From contig JAVTVJ010000668.1 of assembly GCA_034509425.1 (NCBI GenBank), positions 186,001-250,000 of the forward strand: a stretch of 64,000 nucleotides of DNA, given 5' to 3'. Positions 39,201 through 52,600 of the stretch are shown here, piece after piece; within the stretch, counting starts at the first letter, position 1; each line of letters opens with the position of its first letter. This DNA comes from Eopsaltria australis (Eukaryota; Chordata; Aves; Passeriformes; Petroicidae). The notes beneath the pieces were generated by a model. That model saw only the letters and a program-made list of their open reading frames with translations. It made no database searches and was not told where the DNA came from. A program made the translations under genes and the position numbers.

Positions 39201-42200
39201 ACACTCAGCCTACAGTGAACCTCTCACTGTCACCTTCAAATCAGGAGCAAAGCCTCTTCATCCCAGCTTTCCAGGACTATGAGACCACAACATTTCTGTC
39301 TGCTGTGCTTTTTAATGTGCATCTCAACTCACTCACCTGCCACCCAGTGCCCTAAAGCATGAAAGCACCTGCAGGAACAGAAATGAGCAGTGCTCAGTGT
39401 GTAACTGCACACTGAAATATCCAATCCATTCCTGTGCTTTTGGCAGTGGTGTTGACAGTGCTGTGATCCCACCCTCAATGCTAAGACTTCATCTGTTCTC
39501 ACCTGGCCCCTGTTTCCTTCAGTCCATTTTGTCTCCTATCAGCTTCAGCTGCTGCTGTGCCTTCCTCATCTTTTCCTGGTCCCTTTCTCCCTGACCATAT
39601 GGTGTTTATTTTGGCTGCAAAAGACATTAATTTCATTATTCATGAGAAACCTCACTCCAATTAAGAAAAAAAAAAAAACCCAACCAAGAGACAACAACTG
39701 ACAAACCCTAGCACATAATAAAATTAAGGAGATATTTGGTATCTTCCTTGATCTGCTATTTTGGTTGTGGAAGGAAACATTATTAGCTTTTGAAGAAAAT
39801 GCTACAGCATTTGTCAGACAGTGGGCAGAAGCCACTAATGACAGCTGTGCTCAACAAAATTAATTCTTAGTAAAACACTAGTCCTTGCCTGAGAGAGAGA
39901 AATTCTCAATGGTTTGAACTACACATGGATTATATAATCCCTGTGCTAGGAAATGAAATTGCACTAAACAGCCAAACCCCAGTACAATGTACCTTAACAA
40001 TACTTTCACCTTAATAGAGAGAGACATCTGTGTGCAAGGACAGTGCCCAGTAAGAGCACAGAAAGGACAGCAACTCTCCACAGCCAATTCAAAATTATTC
40101 CTTTTTCCATCTCCTCTGGAACACAAATGGTTTTTCTATTTGCCTGAAAATCTTAACAGCCAAAAAGGATTTGGTTTTTAATCAGGGGAAAAAAAAAAAA
40201 AGAGAGAGAAAGCCTCACCCCCCTCGGTCACAGACCTCACGTTTAAGTTTACTTTAGACATTCCTGTCCCTACGGCTTCACAGGGAAAACCCAAACCAAA
40301 ACCATAGCAAAGCTACTTCAGTAGCTGCCATTTCTTTGTCTGGCACATCAGAGATGCCTGGGAACACAGATTTCAGAAGCAATGGTCACCCAGTAAATCC
40401 TGAAGGCAGATGTAGTGTTTACATTTGATCTGCAGCTTGGTAAGTTGGATCTTGAATTTCAAGCTCTTAGCACCAGGATTAGACCAAAATAAAAGAATCT
40501 ACTTCAAGTCATTGCTAACTGCAGTTTTACTGCAATGCTTTTTCTTGCTAACTCCCCAAGATGCCATGGCCAAGCTCCAGGAGTTGCATCACTGAGTGAA
40601 CTCCTCTGCTTGAAAGGGTTTGAAGTTCTTGCTCCAAGTCCCTTTAGGGATGGTTCTTCAGACAAACATCATTCCCTCACTGCATCCAGGGACCTTGGCA
40701 CCTCCACTCCAGAATGGGGCTCCTTGAACTGAACAACTACAAAGCTGTACTTACAGAGAGGAGATTTCACACGTGGAGAAGAGGAAAGGCTCCTTCAGTG
40801 CAGCCCAGCAGTAACAGCCTCGTGGAAGAAGGATCACAGCTGAGAAATATGGTATTTAGTCAACAGCAGAAGGGCAGGATTGGAGGGAGGTGGCCTCTAC
40901 AGTTCAGTCTCAGTAATTTCTTGAGCTTGAGAAAAAGTCCTTGAGCTACTCAAGAGCATAATGGGAATTTAAAAAATCATAGATTTAAAAAATAAAAAAA
41001 AGGAAAATCAAGAAATCAAGTAAGAGAATTCAATATAGGATAAAACAAGTTGAGCAGTTTGAAGGTTAAAACTAATTTAGAGCAGATCAGCAAATGCAGC
41101 TCTAGGACAGTTACTGTTCTAGCCTTCCTAAACCAGCAAAATTTTAAATCCTTCTCAAAAAGCAGGACTAGAATTGAAAAGAAAGCTCAAGATCAGTATT
41201 TTAGGCAGTCTGGAGAAAAAAAAACCCAGAAAGTCTAATGCCAAGGAATCCTTAAGAATGAAAGGAAAACCAACAATTTCCAGTGGTCACATTCAATTAG
41301 AAAATCAAATGCTTTACACATCAAACCCAAGCTGAAGTATGGACCTAAACATTTAAATGTGATCTTTAAGTCAGCAATACATTTCAGAATACACATTAGC
41401 CAAACAGCCTCTGTAATCTGTTCCATTTGGGTGAAAAAGCCCTGTTCAGAACTACACCCTCCCTTTCAATTTCTCATTTATTTCATTCTCTGCTTTCTTC
41501 TAAAACCCCTAAACATCATGTTTATCTAAAACCTCCTCAGCCTTTTAGCAGTGACTACACAGAACTACACACTGCATTTGTAATAACCTACAGCAAATCA
41601 GAGGAAACACTGAAAACATTTTACTGCTGGAAACACCTGCTTGCTTTTACCACCACCTGTCTCAATGCATTCAGCTCACCTATCACCTGTGCTGAGAGAA
41701 CAAGTTACACAAACAGCTGTTTGTTAACACATCCAAAATGGACATGGCTCACTTCCCTGGAAACCACATTTTCTTCAAAATAAACACCCAGAATTTGAGA
41801 ACAAACTTGCAACACAAAGTTTGCCACAGCTTCTTTTTATCCACAGTCCATTTATCATTCTTATCAACGAGATCAATCACAGGAATAATGGATCAAGTGC
41901 AAATTTGTACAGCCAGATATTCTGTGTGATCCTGATCCCCATGTGGTGTCTTCCCCCTTGTGATGCTCATCAGCTTTCAAAGACACCAAGATGGGTGAAA
42001 AAGAATTCACATCTCAGCAGGGAAGTGAACCTGCTGCAGGCAACCTTGGCAACCCTGGCTTCTGGGTCACACACACCAAACCCACCCCAAGAACTCCGGA
42101 AATAAAGGTGCTCCCATCACATTCCCCAAGCCCCTTCTTTGTTACCCAAAAAATAAAAGCAAAGAGGAGCAGTGCCCTTTCCAGAACCACAGCACCCTGT

Positions 42201-42215
42201 GTCCTCTCAAACAAA
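24250..42215. other. 18-kb intergenic stretch between two same-strand genes
   Basis: No coding exon that I can support. The longest open frame, on the minus strand at 35886-36551 (221 codons), has no recognisable domain, a composition like its surroundings and no splice context. The region holds a T19 tract (34130-34148), an A13 tract near 40189 and otherwise unique-looking sequence with little transposon material. It is the natural place for distal TBX6L enhancers, but I cannot point to a specific one. Confidence 0.5.
34130..34148. repeat. Poly(T) tract, 19 bases
   Basis: An uninterrupted run of 19 T. It might be the A-tail of a minus-strand retroposed sequence, but I did not recognise a retrocopy beside it. 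Confidence 0.8.
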
Positions 42216-42238
42216 CAGAGACAACAGTGCATTTCAAC

Positions 42239-42244
42239 TTTATT
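42239..42244 (-). promoter_or_regulatory. Poly(A) signal of the unidentified minus-strand gene
   Basis: AATAAA on the minus strand is followed within about 30 bases by a GT/T-rich element (gttgtctctgtttgtttg), a textbook downstream element. Cleavage is predicted near 42220. This makes a 3' UTR of about 1.27 kb after the stop codon at 43494-43496. Confidence 0.7.
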
Positions 42245-42351
42245 AGAAAAGAAACCCAAAAGTTTATACAAAGCTCTGCATTTTACAGAAAACCAACCCC
42301 CCAAACACAAAGAAATCCGACATTGCAAGCTGAATGCATTTCTGTTTTCAT

Positions 42352-42420
42352 ATACAGACATATATATATGTACATACACATATATATATGTGTGTGGGTG
42401 CACGAGGGTGTATATATAGT
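42352..42420. repeat. (TA)n/(TG)n microsatellite
   Basis: Alternating runs of tatatata, tgtacata and tgtgtg lie in the 3' UTR of the unidentified gene. The perfect palindrome TGTACA at 42369-42374 supplies a PUF-type element (TGTACATA) on both strands. Confidence 0.8.
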
Positions 42421-42482
42421 GTGTGACGTATTTTTTTTTGCATGGTTTGCATTCATTATTTTACAAAGTTAACATTCAGTAG

Positions 42483-42498
42483 AAAAAAAAAAAAAAAA
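42483..42498. repeat. Poly(A) tract, 16 bases
   Basis: Sixteen consecutive A on the plus strand, hence a U16 run in the predicted 3' UTR. It could mislead oligo-dT priming of antisense RNA. Confidence 0.8.
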
Positions 42499-43493
42499 GG
42501 ATTTTTGTTACCATTATTTTCTCATATAAATAACTGTGAGCAGTCCCTCTGCAGATAGATAAAAAACACCTTTTCGTGTCATTCTGTAAAAAACAGACAT
42601 TACTGAAATGGTACTGAAAGCTTTCAAGTTTTTTTTTTTTTCAATACCACCATAAAAATATCATCTAGCCCCCAATTCAAAATGCTTGTCCAAGGCATTA
42701 GAAGAGAAAGGACTGTAAGACAATTCTGGAAAAGATCAGTTCTTTAAGCCAACATTCAGGTAGATAAATTTTCCTGGACCTCGTACATTGGTGTGAAATG
42801 AGCACAAACAGGAGACCAACCTCTCTGTCTGCCTGGAAAAGCTGGTTCTTTTGTCTGTTTGAAAGAGTCAAGTTCCACCAAAGCACCCAGCAGTGTGAAG
42901 GAGCTGCCAGACTCTCAGCTCACCCTCCTTGCCCTGTGACAAAGCCACAGACTTGATGTAAATAAAATCTCTACCAGCTCAACAAATTTTTCCTACTCCA
43001 TTCACCTTAAAAGGAGCTGTTGGATTAATCATGGCATGGTTAGACAGACATCAGGGTGCTGAACTACTGGGAGGAAAACTCAGCTAGAGGGGGAAATACA
43101 AGACAACTAAAAGGAAGAAAACACTACAGGAAAGAGCTACTGGAGCAACTCCCAAGGCTGTGGTTTGAAGAAGCAGGAACAGCAGAGAGACAGGAATTGC
43201 AGCTCAAAACATCCTCGTGGTTGCTGAAGTTCCCAGTGACAGCGTGATCCAGATGAACCAACTGCCTGGCAAACAATCAATCATCCTTTCCATCAAGCAC
43301 CATGGTGGGGAGAATGGTGAAGGTTCTGAAGGCAATACAAGTGGTTGTGGTGATAACAAAGGTAATGACAGTGGAGAACACAATGATGCCAATTAAATGG
43401 AGAGCAATGCCAATGAAGATGTTTCAACTTCCAGAGATGCTGGCAGCAAGAAGAATGGTTATGTGGTTGGTGTTGATGATGGCCAGAATTCAT

Positions 43494-43637
43494 TCATATG
43501 TCCATGTAGTCATCATCTTCATCAGTATCACTTTCCAGTGAGGACTCCTGGCTTGAGGTCTCTAAGATTTCCAAAGCTGGCTGACAAAGGCTCTCCTTCT
43601 TTACATTCGCTGCAGACTGAGCAGACAAAATAGCAGA
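43494..43637 (-). CDS. Unidentified gene, exon D (C-terminus and stop)
   Basis: The acceptor is tttttgggatcag/TCT. It encodes 47 residues and TGA: the second half of the helix ([15 protein letters not shown]), a hinge, and the acidic [16 protein letters not shown]. The acidic run has several Ser/Thr-Asp/Glu sites of the casein kinase 2 type. Confidence 0.83.
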   Translation of the reverse strand, partial: SAILSAQSAANVKKESLCQPALEILETSSQESSLESDTDEDDDYMDI

Positions 43638-46600
43638 CTGATCCCAAAAAGAGAGAGAGAGAATATATTGCTAAATAGTCAGGATAAACCCATGATCACA
43701 GGGACAAAAGCCCACTGGTTGCTATTCCTTCACATTCAATAATTGCCTTGTGTCTATAAAAGATGCCATCCTAATGTAAAACAACATAACATTGACCAGT
43801 AGGCTGCCCCACAGTTGATGTTCTGGTGGTTTCCACTGTTCTAAGAACTGCAATGGCTGCATTAGGTCACTCAGCCATTTTTGTAATTTTTTCCCAATCC
43901 CTCAGAAAAGGGATAAGGACTGGAATAGCTCTCATTTCACCCACAGCCAGTATTTCACCAGTTCTTTAAAAACTGGTTCCTGCTGGTAACAGCCAGCACC
44001 TCCTTCCTACCTCTGGTTATGAGCTGGGGACATGAACTGTTGCTTCTTTCACACAAGTATTTTATTGAGGGGAGAATTAAGATAACAACAATTATCTAAA
44101 AAATTACTGTTTCCCTTTTATTACCTTTAATTTTTGCTTGGTCTCTTCTGAAATGCTGCCCTTTGGAGAAAGGAGGGTGGGAGTGGGTGGAGTGACAGTG
44201 ATCTCAGGTGGAAATTTGGTGACAGATGAAGGTATGAAAAGCTTTGGCATGTTGGGCAGAATGCGAGTTTTTACTCGGGTGCCATCTGTCTTGTTCTGCT
44301 GACTTCCCAAAGTCTGTGAACTGGAGCTGAGTTCAGGCTTGGAACTGAAGGCTAAACAGAAAACAGCAAGGAAAAAATATGTTAGGAAGTTATCTAGGAT
44401 TTCAGATGTCAAAGAAGGGGGAAGAGTTCATTGTTAGATGTAAGGCTGGCTCAAAAGGCCTTTCTTCAAGCCTTGCAATAACCAAAGCTTAGAACCAGAA
44501 AAAAGACTGTATAATGACAACTGGAAACCAGCAGTAATTAAAAAATATCTCACTGGATGGCAGAAACTCAACCTGACCAAGCACAACAAGTGGTAGTGAA
44601 GCACTGGCCTCTCCATCTACAACAAACACCACCTTCCCACTTGGCCCAGTTAGACTCATCTCATCTTTGCAGTCCCTTCTCTCCACTCTGCAATGCAACA
44701 AACAAAGCTCTTCAGCTTTACTCAGGGGTCTGCAATTCCTCCACCACAGCGTTGTCTCTTTAATTACTGAGAGAGCAACTCCTCAACAATTTGAGAAAAA
44801 TATATGGTACCACTTGTCAGAATGTCCCCATTACTCTGCTCAAACCCTGCCATAAAGCCCTCCCTGGTGTGCTCATGCCACACCAGTCAGCTTCATTTCC
44901 ACATCCTTCCCAAGGGTCTCAGCTTGTGGTCCCTGCAGTGCAAACTTGCTCTGTGTTTATTGAGTACATGTTCTAAGGATGCAGCCCTTCCCTAGGCACT
45001 ACCACATTACAAAATGATTTACACACAACAATAACCAGTGGATGACAATGCTCTGACATTAAAAATGGAATATTTGTTAGAAGAGATTCCTTGCTAATAA
45101 TGCTGCCTCACATGGAATCAAAATTGGTTTTTTAGAAACTATATAAATGGAAACACCAGAGCCTCTCTCAGTCTGGTAATAATGGCAGGTGATCATTTAC
45201 ATTTTTTCAGATTCAGTATTGTCAAATCCATCTCTGGCAGATATTGGGAACCTACATGGGCACTTACAAACAGCAACACAAAATGCCAGCTTCCTAATGC
45301 TGTCCTGAGAAACAAGCAGCAGTAGAACACACTGCTAAGGGATGTGAAATTGAATTGCATGCTCTCAACAGCACACAGGAATGCAAGAGCTGCCACAACA
45401 GATGAGGCATGGCTTTCCATCAAGGTCAGTGACCCATCTGCATGGGCAGCCAATCCTTTCAGACAGTAATCAGACACAGGATAATCTGCCTCTCACAAAT
45501 AAGGAAAAACAAGATACCCCAAACATGAATATCTAGATTATGCTTGCCTGAAATACCAGTTTTTACATCTTTTTCAATTAAAACATCAACTTCTTCTCTT
45601 GGGAAGAGGGCAGAGGAGGGATAGAACACATTAACTGCTGTAATGCTGGTTTTTATGTTTACTCAGACTGAGTCAGTTTTGTGAAAAACCATTTCCTTCT
45701 GCTAAATATTCCAGCAGTGTAATCCAAATTGTTATCATACTGCCCCATATAGGACTCCAGTTAAAAGAAAAATTCTGCTTTAAAGTATGCACAAACTATA
45801 TTGCATGAAAGCTGGTGCTGGAGCAAAGCTGGTCTTTTATTGGGTTTTGCTGCCATGGTATTCAGCATGCCAGACATGCAGCAAACAGAATCCCCACTGA
45901 GGGATGGCAGGAAACTCTGGCATTGCCAGGAATGCATCTGAACCCTGCAATGCTTGACTGCAAGGCAGGCAGAGAAACTGAGCAACATCCATCCCAACTG
46001 TCCAAGCAGCCAGTGCCTACAGACTGCTGCACAGCTCACCACCCCACTGCAGAATCCTCTGAAGCACAGGAAGCTCCTACCTGGGGTACAAACATGTCCC
46101 GAATTTGTGCTGGCCACGGGCTCCACTTGCCAGCAAACAGGCTCTGGGGATGGTGCAACAGTAGCCATTTTCATCTGCTGACAAAGCCGTGACTCCTGCT
46201 GCTGAAATCCAAGCCCCTCCAAAGGCACTTCAAGCTCTTCTTCCTCTTTAGTAATGAAATATAATTCACAGATTAAGAGACATCCTGATCTCTCTCCTAA
46301 GCCTCAATCCTTCTGCTGCATGACCAACTGGTAGAACAATCCTTTTAACCCTTGCTCTGTTTCTAAACCATAACATGACTGAGTGAAATTAAATATTGGC
46401 AAGCTAAGATGGCAAGAGCAACTTTTTCCTACTTAGTGCCATCAGTTCAAACTCTTAAAAAAAGGTAAATGTCATTTAAAGAGTGAAGGGAAAAAACGTT
46501 GAGTCTGACATTTTGTCATCTCTGCACATCTGCAGCAACACAGAGAGCTGAGCATTTCCTTTGGAGCTGTGAGGGCTGCAAGGAAGAGCTGCCACGTGCA

Positions 46601-49600
46601 GAGCAAAATCCATCACCCTCAAGGAAGGAGCAGCTGTGATGGATGGGTCCCTCTCTCATCCCCAGGTACCTGCAACACTGAGGCACAGCTCACTGCTAGG
46701 CAAGATTCATTGCTGTGAACATTGAACAGCCATTCCTCATCTAACCAATATCAAATGATACTGAATGCTCACTCTTCTCTGATGTGTCCACTCTATAAAT
46801 GTAATAGCCTAAAATTCCCACCCTCTGCTATTCTAGAACCTGGCATGTTTATAACTCAGAATCCATGTGTGTGTACAATCTTGTTATTATGTACCAGCTG
46901 TACCTGCTTTGAAATTAATGCAGTGTTAAACCAGCTTTCTTCCACATGAGCTGCATGTTGTGCAGAACAGGAGGCATTTGCACTGAACCACCAGGAGCTC
47001 TCAGTGCCCTTTCTGGGCAGGGCAGCAACCCTTTCAAGGCTACGGACACACAAACAAGCTCTTTTTCTCTCTTAAAAATGAAGACATTCTTCAAAACCAA
47101 AGGGCTGCCTAGTCCAATTTAAATCACTTTTTATTTACCCAGGCTAAGGTGTGCACAGGCAGCTCCCATGGACCAGCACATGCAGTGGATATTCACAGTC
47201 CCAGTTGCTCTAAAATTCTTTGTGTGTCAATGCTCTAAATTAATTTAGGGTTTTGACCATGCAACGTCTTAAAAAGGAATACATATTTTAACTTTTCCTC
47301 GTTGGAAAAACTGCTCCCACCCCCTCAAGTGTTGAAAACACTTCTCCATCTCCACCAATATAGAGAAGAACTGGGAATTTACCATGGTAATAGTCTCCTG
47401 TACAAGAGTTCCCCTTGCAGAAACTGCTTCAGACAACATCACAGCTTATCAGTCTGATCTACACAGTTTGAAAGATGCAACTTTTTTACAGAGTTATCAT
47501 TTCTATGCCTCTTGAATAATTTGTATGAAAAAAAAAAAAGCTCAGGGAAGCAGGCTGTTCTTCCATCCACCAATTTTAATAGGTAAAGAAAAAACCCCAT
47601 CATCTAGACTTGTAGCTGAAAGCTCCTCTAAGCCTTAGATTGCTTGTAGAAAATTGTCCAATAGCTCCCAAAAAGGAAAGATCACCCACTACAGCACAGT
47701 TCACAGGCAGCTCCTGCTCTGAGATGTTCCACTCACTATCAGCACAAAATGGAACAGAATGCAGAAGAATGGAGCTCTCACTCTCAGCACTCTCTTGCAC
47801 ATTTCTCTCTCGATACTTCAGGATACAGCACTGGATGTAGGAAAATAATCCTTGCATCTGTACATGTATTAATAGACCAAATCAGCTGAGGAACAACACA
47901 CAAGGAAGGGCTTAACTGCAGGAACCTGGAGTAGGAAAATCCTCATGCACTGTTTCCCTGCTAAGAAGCAGAGGACAGCTGAAGGATCCCTGGGTGCTGC
48001 CTGCCCCTCCAGCCCCACACAGGGGATTTAACCCCACACTGAAGGAGCAGAGGACAGCTGAAGGATCCCTTCCTGCCCCTCCAGCCCCACACAGGGGATT
48101 TAACCCCACACTGAAGGAGCAGAGGACAGCTGAAGGATCCCTTCCTGCCTTCTCCAGCTCCACACAGGGGATTTAACCCCACACTGAAGGATCCCTGGGT
48201 ACTGCCTGCCCCTCCAGTCCCACACAGGGGATTTAACCCCACACTAAAGGATCCCTTCCTGCCCTCTCCAGCCCCACACAGGGGATTTAACCCCTGCTGA
48301 AGGAGCAGAGCCTGCAGGAGCAGCCCAGCGTGGCCCCAGGCCAGCACACTCACACATCCCATCAGTGCTGGTGCTGCAGCCTGAACCCAGAGCACTCCCA
48401 CACTGAAATGGCTCCAAGGCACTTGATCAAAGAGAGGAGGGAACATTACAGCAACATCTGAGGAAAAGCAAGATGAAAATGATGATGATTTCAGATTACT
48501 CCACAAGACAGAGGAGAAGTCAACTGGTTCTTAAGTTACTCCAACACTCCAGAATCACCACCTCAAGTAGCCAGGGTAAGTACAAACAGCACCTTTCTTA
48601 TCCACTCATTAACCCAGAACTCAAACCAGTAATTAACTTAGCAGGTACAAAACTACATACAAATAAACTACAAATCCTACAGCCTCAACTGAACTGCTAA
48701 CTGAGAGCAGTTTTGTATCTACTCTACTGCTTAACTACATTAGGGACTTATTAGTTCACAATACAGAATAAGAGCTCTGATTTGCATTATTATTTAATGA
48801 CAAAACTCTACTTCTTATGCAGATTGCAATATTTGTTTAATTACAAGATATATCATTGCTTAAACTGATTTGCTGTACTTTATTTTAACTCAATTATGGC
48901 CCACTGACAAAAAGCTCTTTGAGCAGTCTGATTCTAGGAAGATGCTACAAGACTGGTGTCAGTCTATGTTCCCTCAAGAGCAATCAGCATCCTCCTGTAC
49001 AGCTCCATCTTCCAGATCATATTTGTGTTAAGTTTGGAAGATGCAGTTTTACAGTGCAGTAAAATTAGATTTAAATTAGAATAAAATATCTGACAGCAAT
49101 TTTTAATGTAGAAGGGAATGGGAATGAAAGGGCAGGAATCTGGCACACTCTGTATTTCTGTCACTGCACTTCTGGAACAATATTTGCTAATATTCTATTA
49201 GAATGTGCCTTTCAGTACAATAGAAATCAAGAACCACTGTCTGTTAATCAATCCCTTGCTGTCAGAGATGTTCAACAGTCACAGAATTCTATCCCCTGAC
49301 TGGGTCATACACTTTATTCTTTCAGGACTGTGCAATTTTAATTTATTTTCCTTTAAATAGAAACAAAGCCACTCAAGCGACCAAGTTAAAAATAAAGTTA
49401 ATAAACAAAATATTTTTTAGACTTCTTGAAAATAACAAGGAATTGGTTGTTTCAGTGTACATATCATAATTTACACTTTAATATATTGCACAGGTATTTG
49501 CTCTTTTTTTCATTACAGACAAAAAGGTAAAAACAAGGCAGGACAATCAAGAAGAAATATACAGTTGGATAACCTCATTATTTATCTAAAACTGCTTTCT

Positions 49601-52600
49601 GAAGAGAATATTTTAATATTTGTTTTGAGGAAGATGCTGTTAAAGCCCTGAACATAATGTCCTAGTTCTTCTAATAAAAACTTTCCCCAGGGAGGTAAAG
49701 ACTCCACTAAACTCGTGAGCCACAATATTCTGCACGAGTGTGAGAACACAGGAATATAAGTGCAGCCCATTCTCAGAGTGCTCAGAAGCTCACATTTAAC
49801 ATCAGTTAATAAATCTGGTATTACCCAGTACTTGTACTGTCTTGGCAGCTTTTCAAACATTAGCTCTACAGACCCAGTTTAAAATAAAACCAGTTTCTGA
49901 AGATATAATAAGCAAGAGACACCCGTCCCCAGGCTGAGCATGGGACAGGTGCTGCACTCTGGAGACCCCTTTAGCACTCTCACACCACCACACACAGAAA
50001 TGAAGCACACAGAGAAAAGCACAGATTTGCAATGCACGTCACTCCTGATACTGAAAAGTTCCTCTCCAATCGAGCTGAATTACAAGGATTTTTTTTTCTT
50101 TTTTTTTAGCCTTCCCTTTCCCAACAACTGCCTGAACACACATAAAATAGTACACGACACAGAAAGAGGGACATCATACCTTTCAACATCTCCCTGCTTT
50201 AGTGAGGAAGAAACAAGCTGACAACAATTCAATGCAACAACCTACTCCAGCTTTCCTCTCCAACCTCTTCCCACTTGTTGCCAGGGTAACCAGTGTTTGC
50301 AGATGCCTATAGCGGGCGCCGGGGTTCATGACTTCATCACAGTTAATATCCTCTCCCCAGCTCTCCACACACTGAATGCACTACATACATTTATCCCCAC
50401 ACCATAAACACACAGATTATACAACCCTGCAGCCGTTTTTATCCCGAGAGCGCTCGCTTTGCTATTCTGATGTGCAGAAAAATCAAAAATAACGCCGGCA
50501 AAAATAATCGCTCGGCGATTTGGAGACGTGGAGAAAGTTTAAAAGCAGTACTACTGTCAGCAGTGAGCAGCTGCTCTGCACCCTCTGCACTCAACACTTA
50601 ATAACTGGATTTCATCATGCTGTCAGGTATGAGGCATTAGCATCAGTGTTATAAAACGTTTTGTATGGAGTTTCAAAAAATTCTTTAGTCATGTACTAAA
50701 CATCTTATGTTACAACTGAAGGACAAGCCCAGAAAATGGGACTAGCACCTGGAAAAAAGCATTTTGCAGTTTCTGACAGCAGCAGGTTGAAGTATTACAG
50801 CACAGATATGTTAAAGGATATAAGCAACGCAGAGTGCGTGCACAAAACATCGTTTCATCAGAGGAAAGAAGAAGGAGCTGAGCTTGGAACCCTAGGACAA
50901 AATATTAACATCATTTCAAAAGAAAACACAAGGAGAAATGAACAGACAACAACCTCAAGTGCTTAAATAAAGCTCTTGCACCACTTGCCTTCATCCCTCT
51001 GCCAAATCCCTTCCCCAGCAGCTCCGTGTGTCACAAAAAGCCCGGACATACATCAGGAGGATTGAGCTGATTTGTACTACCTTGCCTTCCAAGCACTTCA
51101 AAAGAGTAAGGATTGAATTCTGTGTGCCTCCAGACTCTAGGAAACACTTCTCTTCCTAGTCCCAGGAACAACTGGCTTACTCTGCACTAGTGGCCACCCA
51201 CAGCACACACAACTGCTCACACAACTCATTTACTGCACAAGGCAGGGACTGGTTTTTTTCCACAGCGATGGAATCAGGTTTGATCCTTTGCTCCTTGACA
51301 TAGTGGAGGAAGTGTCTTACCACATTTCCAAGGAATAATACTAATGTGAAAACAATTCATTTTCTGTGTTCCATCCGCCTTGCCCTCCACTGTGCTGGAA
51401 ATTAATACAGCTTTTTTCCCCACACAGCAGTTGCAAAGGCCATGGAAAGCCTGAATTTGAAGGAGCTCAGAGTTTCCTTCTGAACTGTGCTACTAAGTCA
51501 GTGGAAAGACTGCACTGAGCACAGGTTGGCTCAGCTGAACAGAGTTAAGGATGCTGAAACACAGAAACAACAAGAGCCTTTAGCCACGAGGCACCACAGC
51601 ACAGCAGTGACACTCCCCAGCTCATCACAGGATGTGGCAGGTACCCTTGGTAGCCCTTGCCTTCTCTAAATTCATTCCAAATATCCTGCCATGGAATTTA
51701 TTTCTAAAAAAGCACTGCCAAGTTATAGCTGTAGAAAGAAGTATTTGACTTGAAATGCCAAATGCAGGAAATTACATCCAAAGCTGACACACGGAGTCGT
51801 ATGTTAAAAATTAGGCATCAGAGTAATTTTGGAGGCGAAAAGCTGCAGAACACAAGTTCTATTGCCCCCTGAAAGAAAAGATTTTCAAGCAGTCTGGTGA
51901 ACAGAAGTTTGCAGTGCAATAGCACAGCACAGTGCTATATTTATCACTGAATCCTGAGCAGGGAGAGTGTGTTGTACAACCCTATGAAACAGACCCCAAA
52001 ACTCTTCCTAATGCTGAGGTCAGCTGGCACAGAGCATTAATGAGACTAAAATTTAAAACAGGTGGCTGCTTTGAAAGTGCTTCCTGGAAATAGTCCCTGG
52101 TCCATACTGGCTCCCAGATCCCTCTAAGAGCCATGCTGGGGCCAGTTTAACAGCAGACACAGTGGAATTCCTGTGTCCAAAACCATTTCTTGTCACCCCC
52201 AGCTGTCCCAGAGGTGCTGAAACCTGGCATGCACGTGAGTAAAGAAAAACCCTAAAGCTCAATCCTAACTTCCTCTTTTTTAGTAAACAAAACTTCAATT
52301 TCAAAGAGCAAATAATGGGCCTAGATCAAAAAGACAACAGTTTGATATTCAACTACATGAACTTTCAAATGGCATTATCAAAACACAGCTAATTGATATT
52401 TGTTTAATACCTGACTCAGCAAGGACACATCATCTGGGGAGCACCACACAGCAGCACCTGTGGACAGGAATTTGCAGTCTCCTCTTTCTGAATTTTCCCT
52501 ATGAGTTATCTAACAAAAGCTGTAAGACCTTTCCTTTGCCATCAATATTTCACCCTCCTTTGCCCTGACAGGCAGCTAAGCACAAGGAAATTAGCAAAAG

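Larger units (their letters stand above)
42220..43493 (-). other. Inferred 3' UTR of the unidentified gene
   Basis: It is AT-rich, bounded by a clear stop codon and a strong poly(A) signal with a downstream element. It contains an AT/GT dinucleotide repeat (about 42352-42420), an A16 tract (42483-42498, U16 in the RNA) and a T12 tract near 42631. A Pumilio-type TGTACATA lies in the dinucleotide repeat. Apparent open frames on the plus strand here are shadows of low-complexity sequence. Confidence 0.65.

Noticed and set aside
47961..48506. 181-codon repetitive minus-strand frame
   Set aside because: It runs through the minisatellite and stays open only because most unit spacings are multiples of three.
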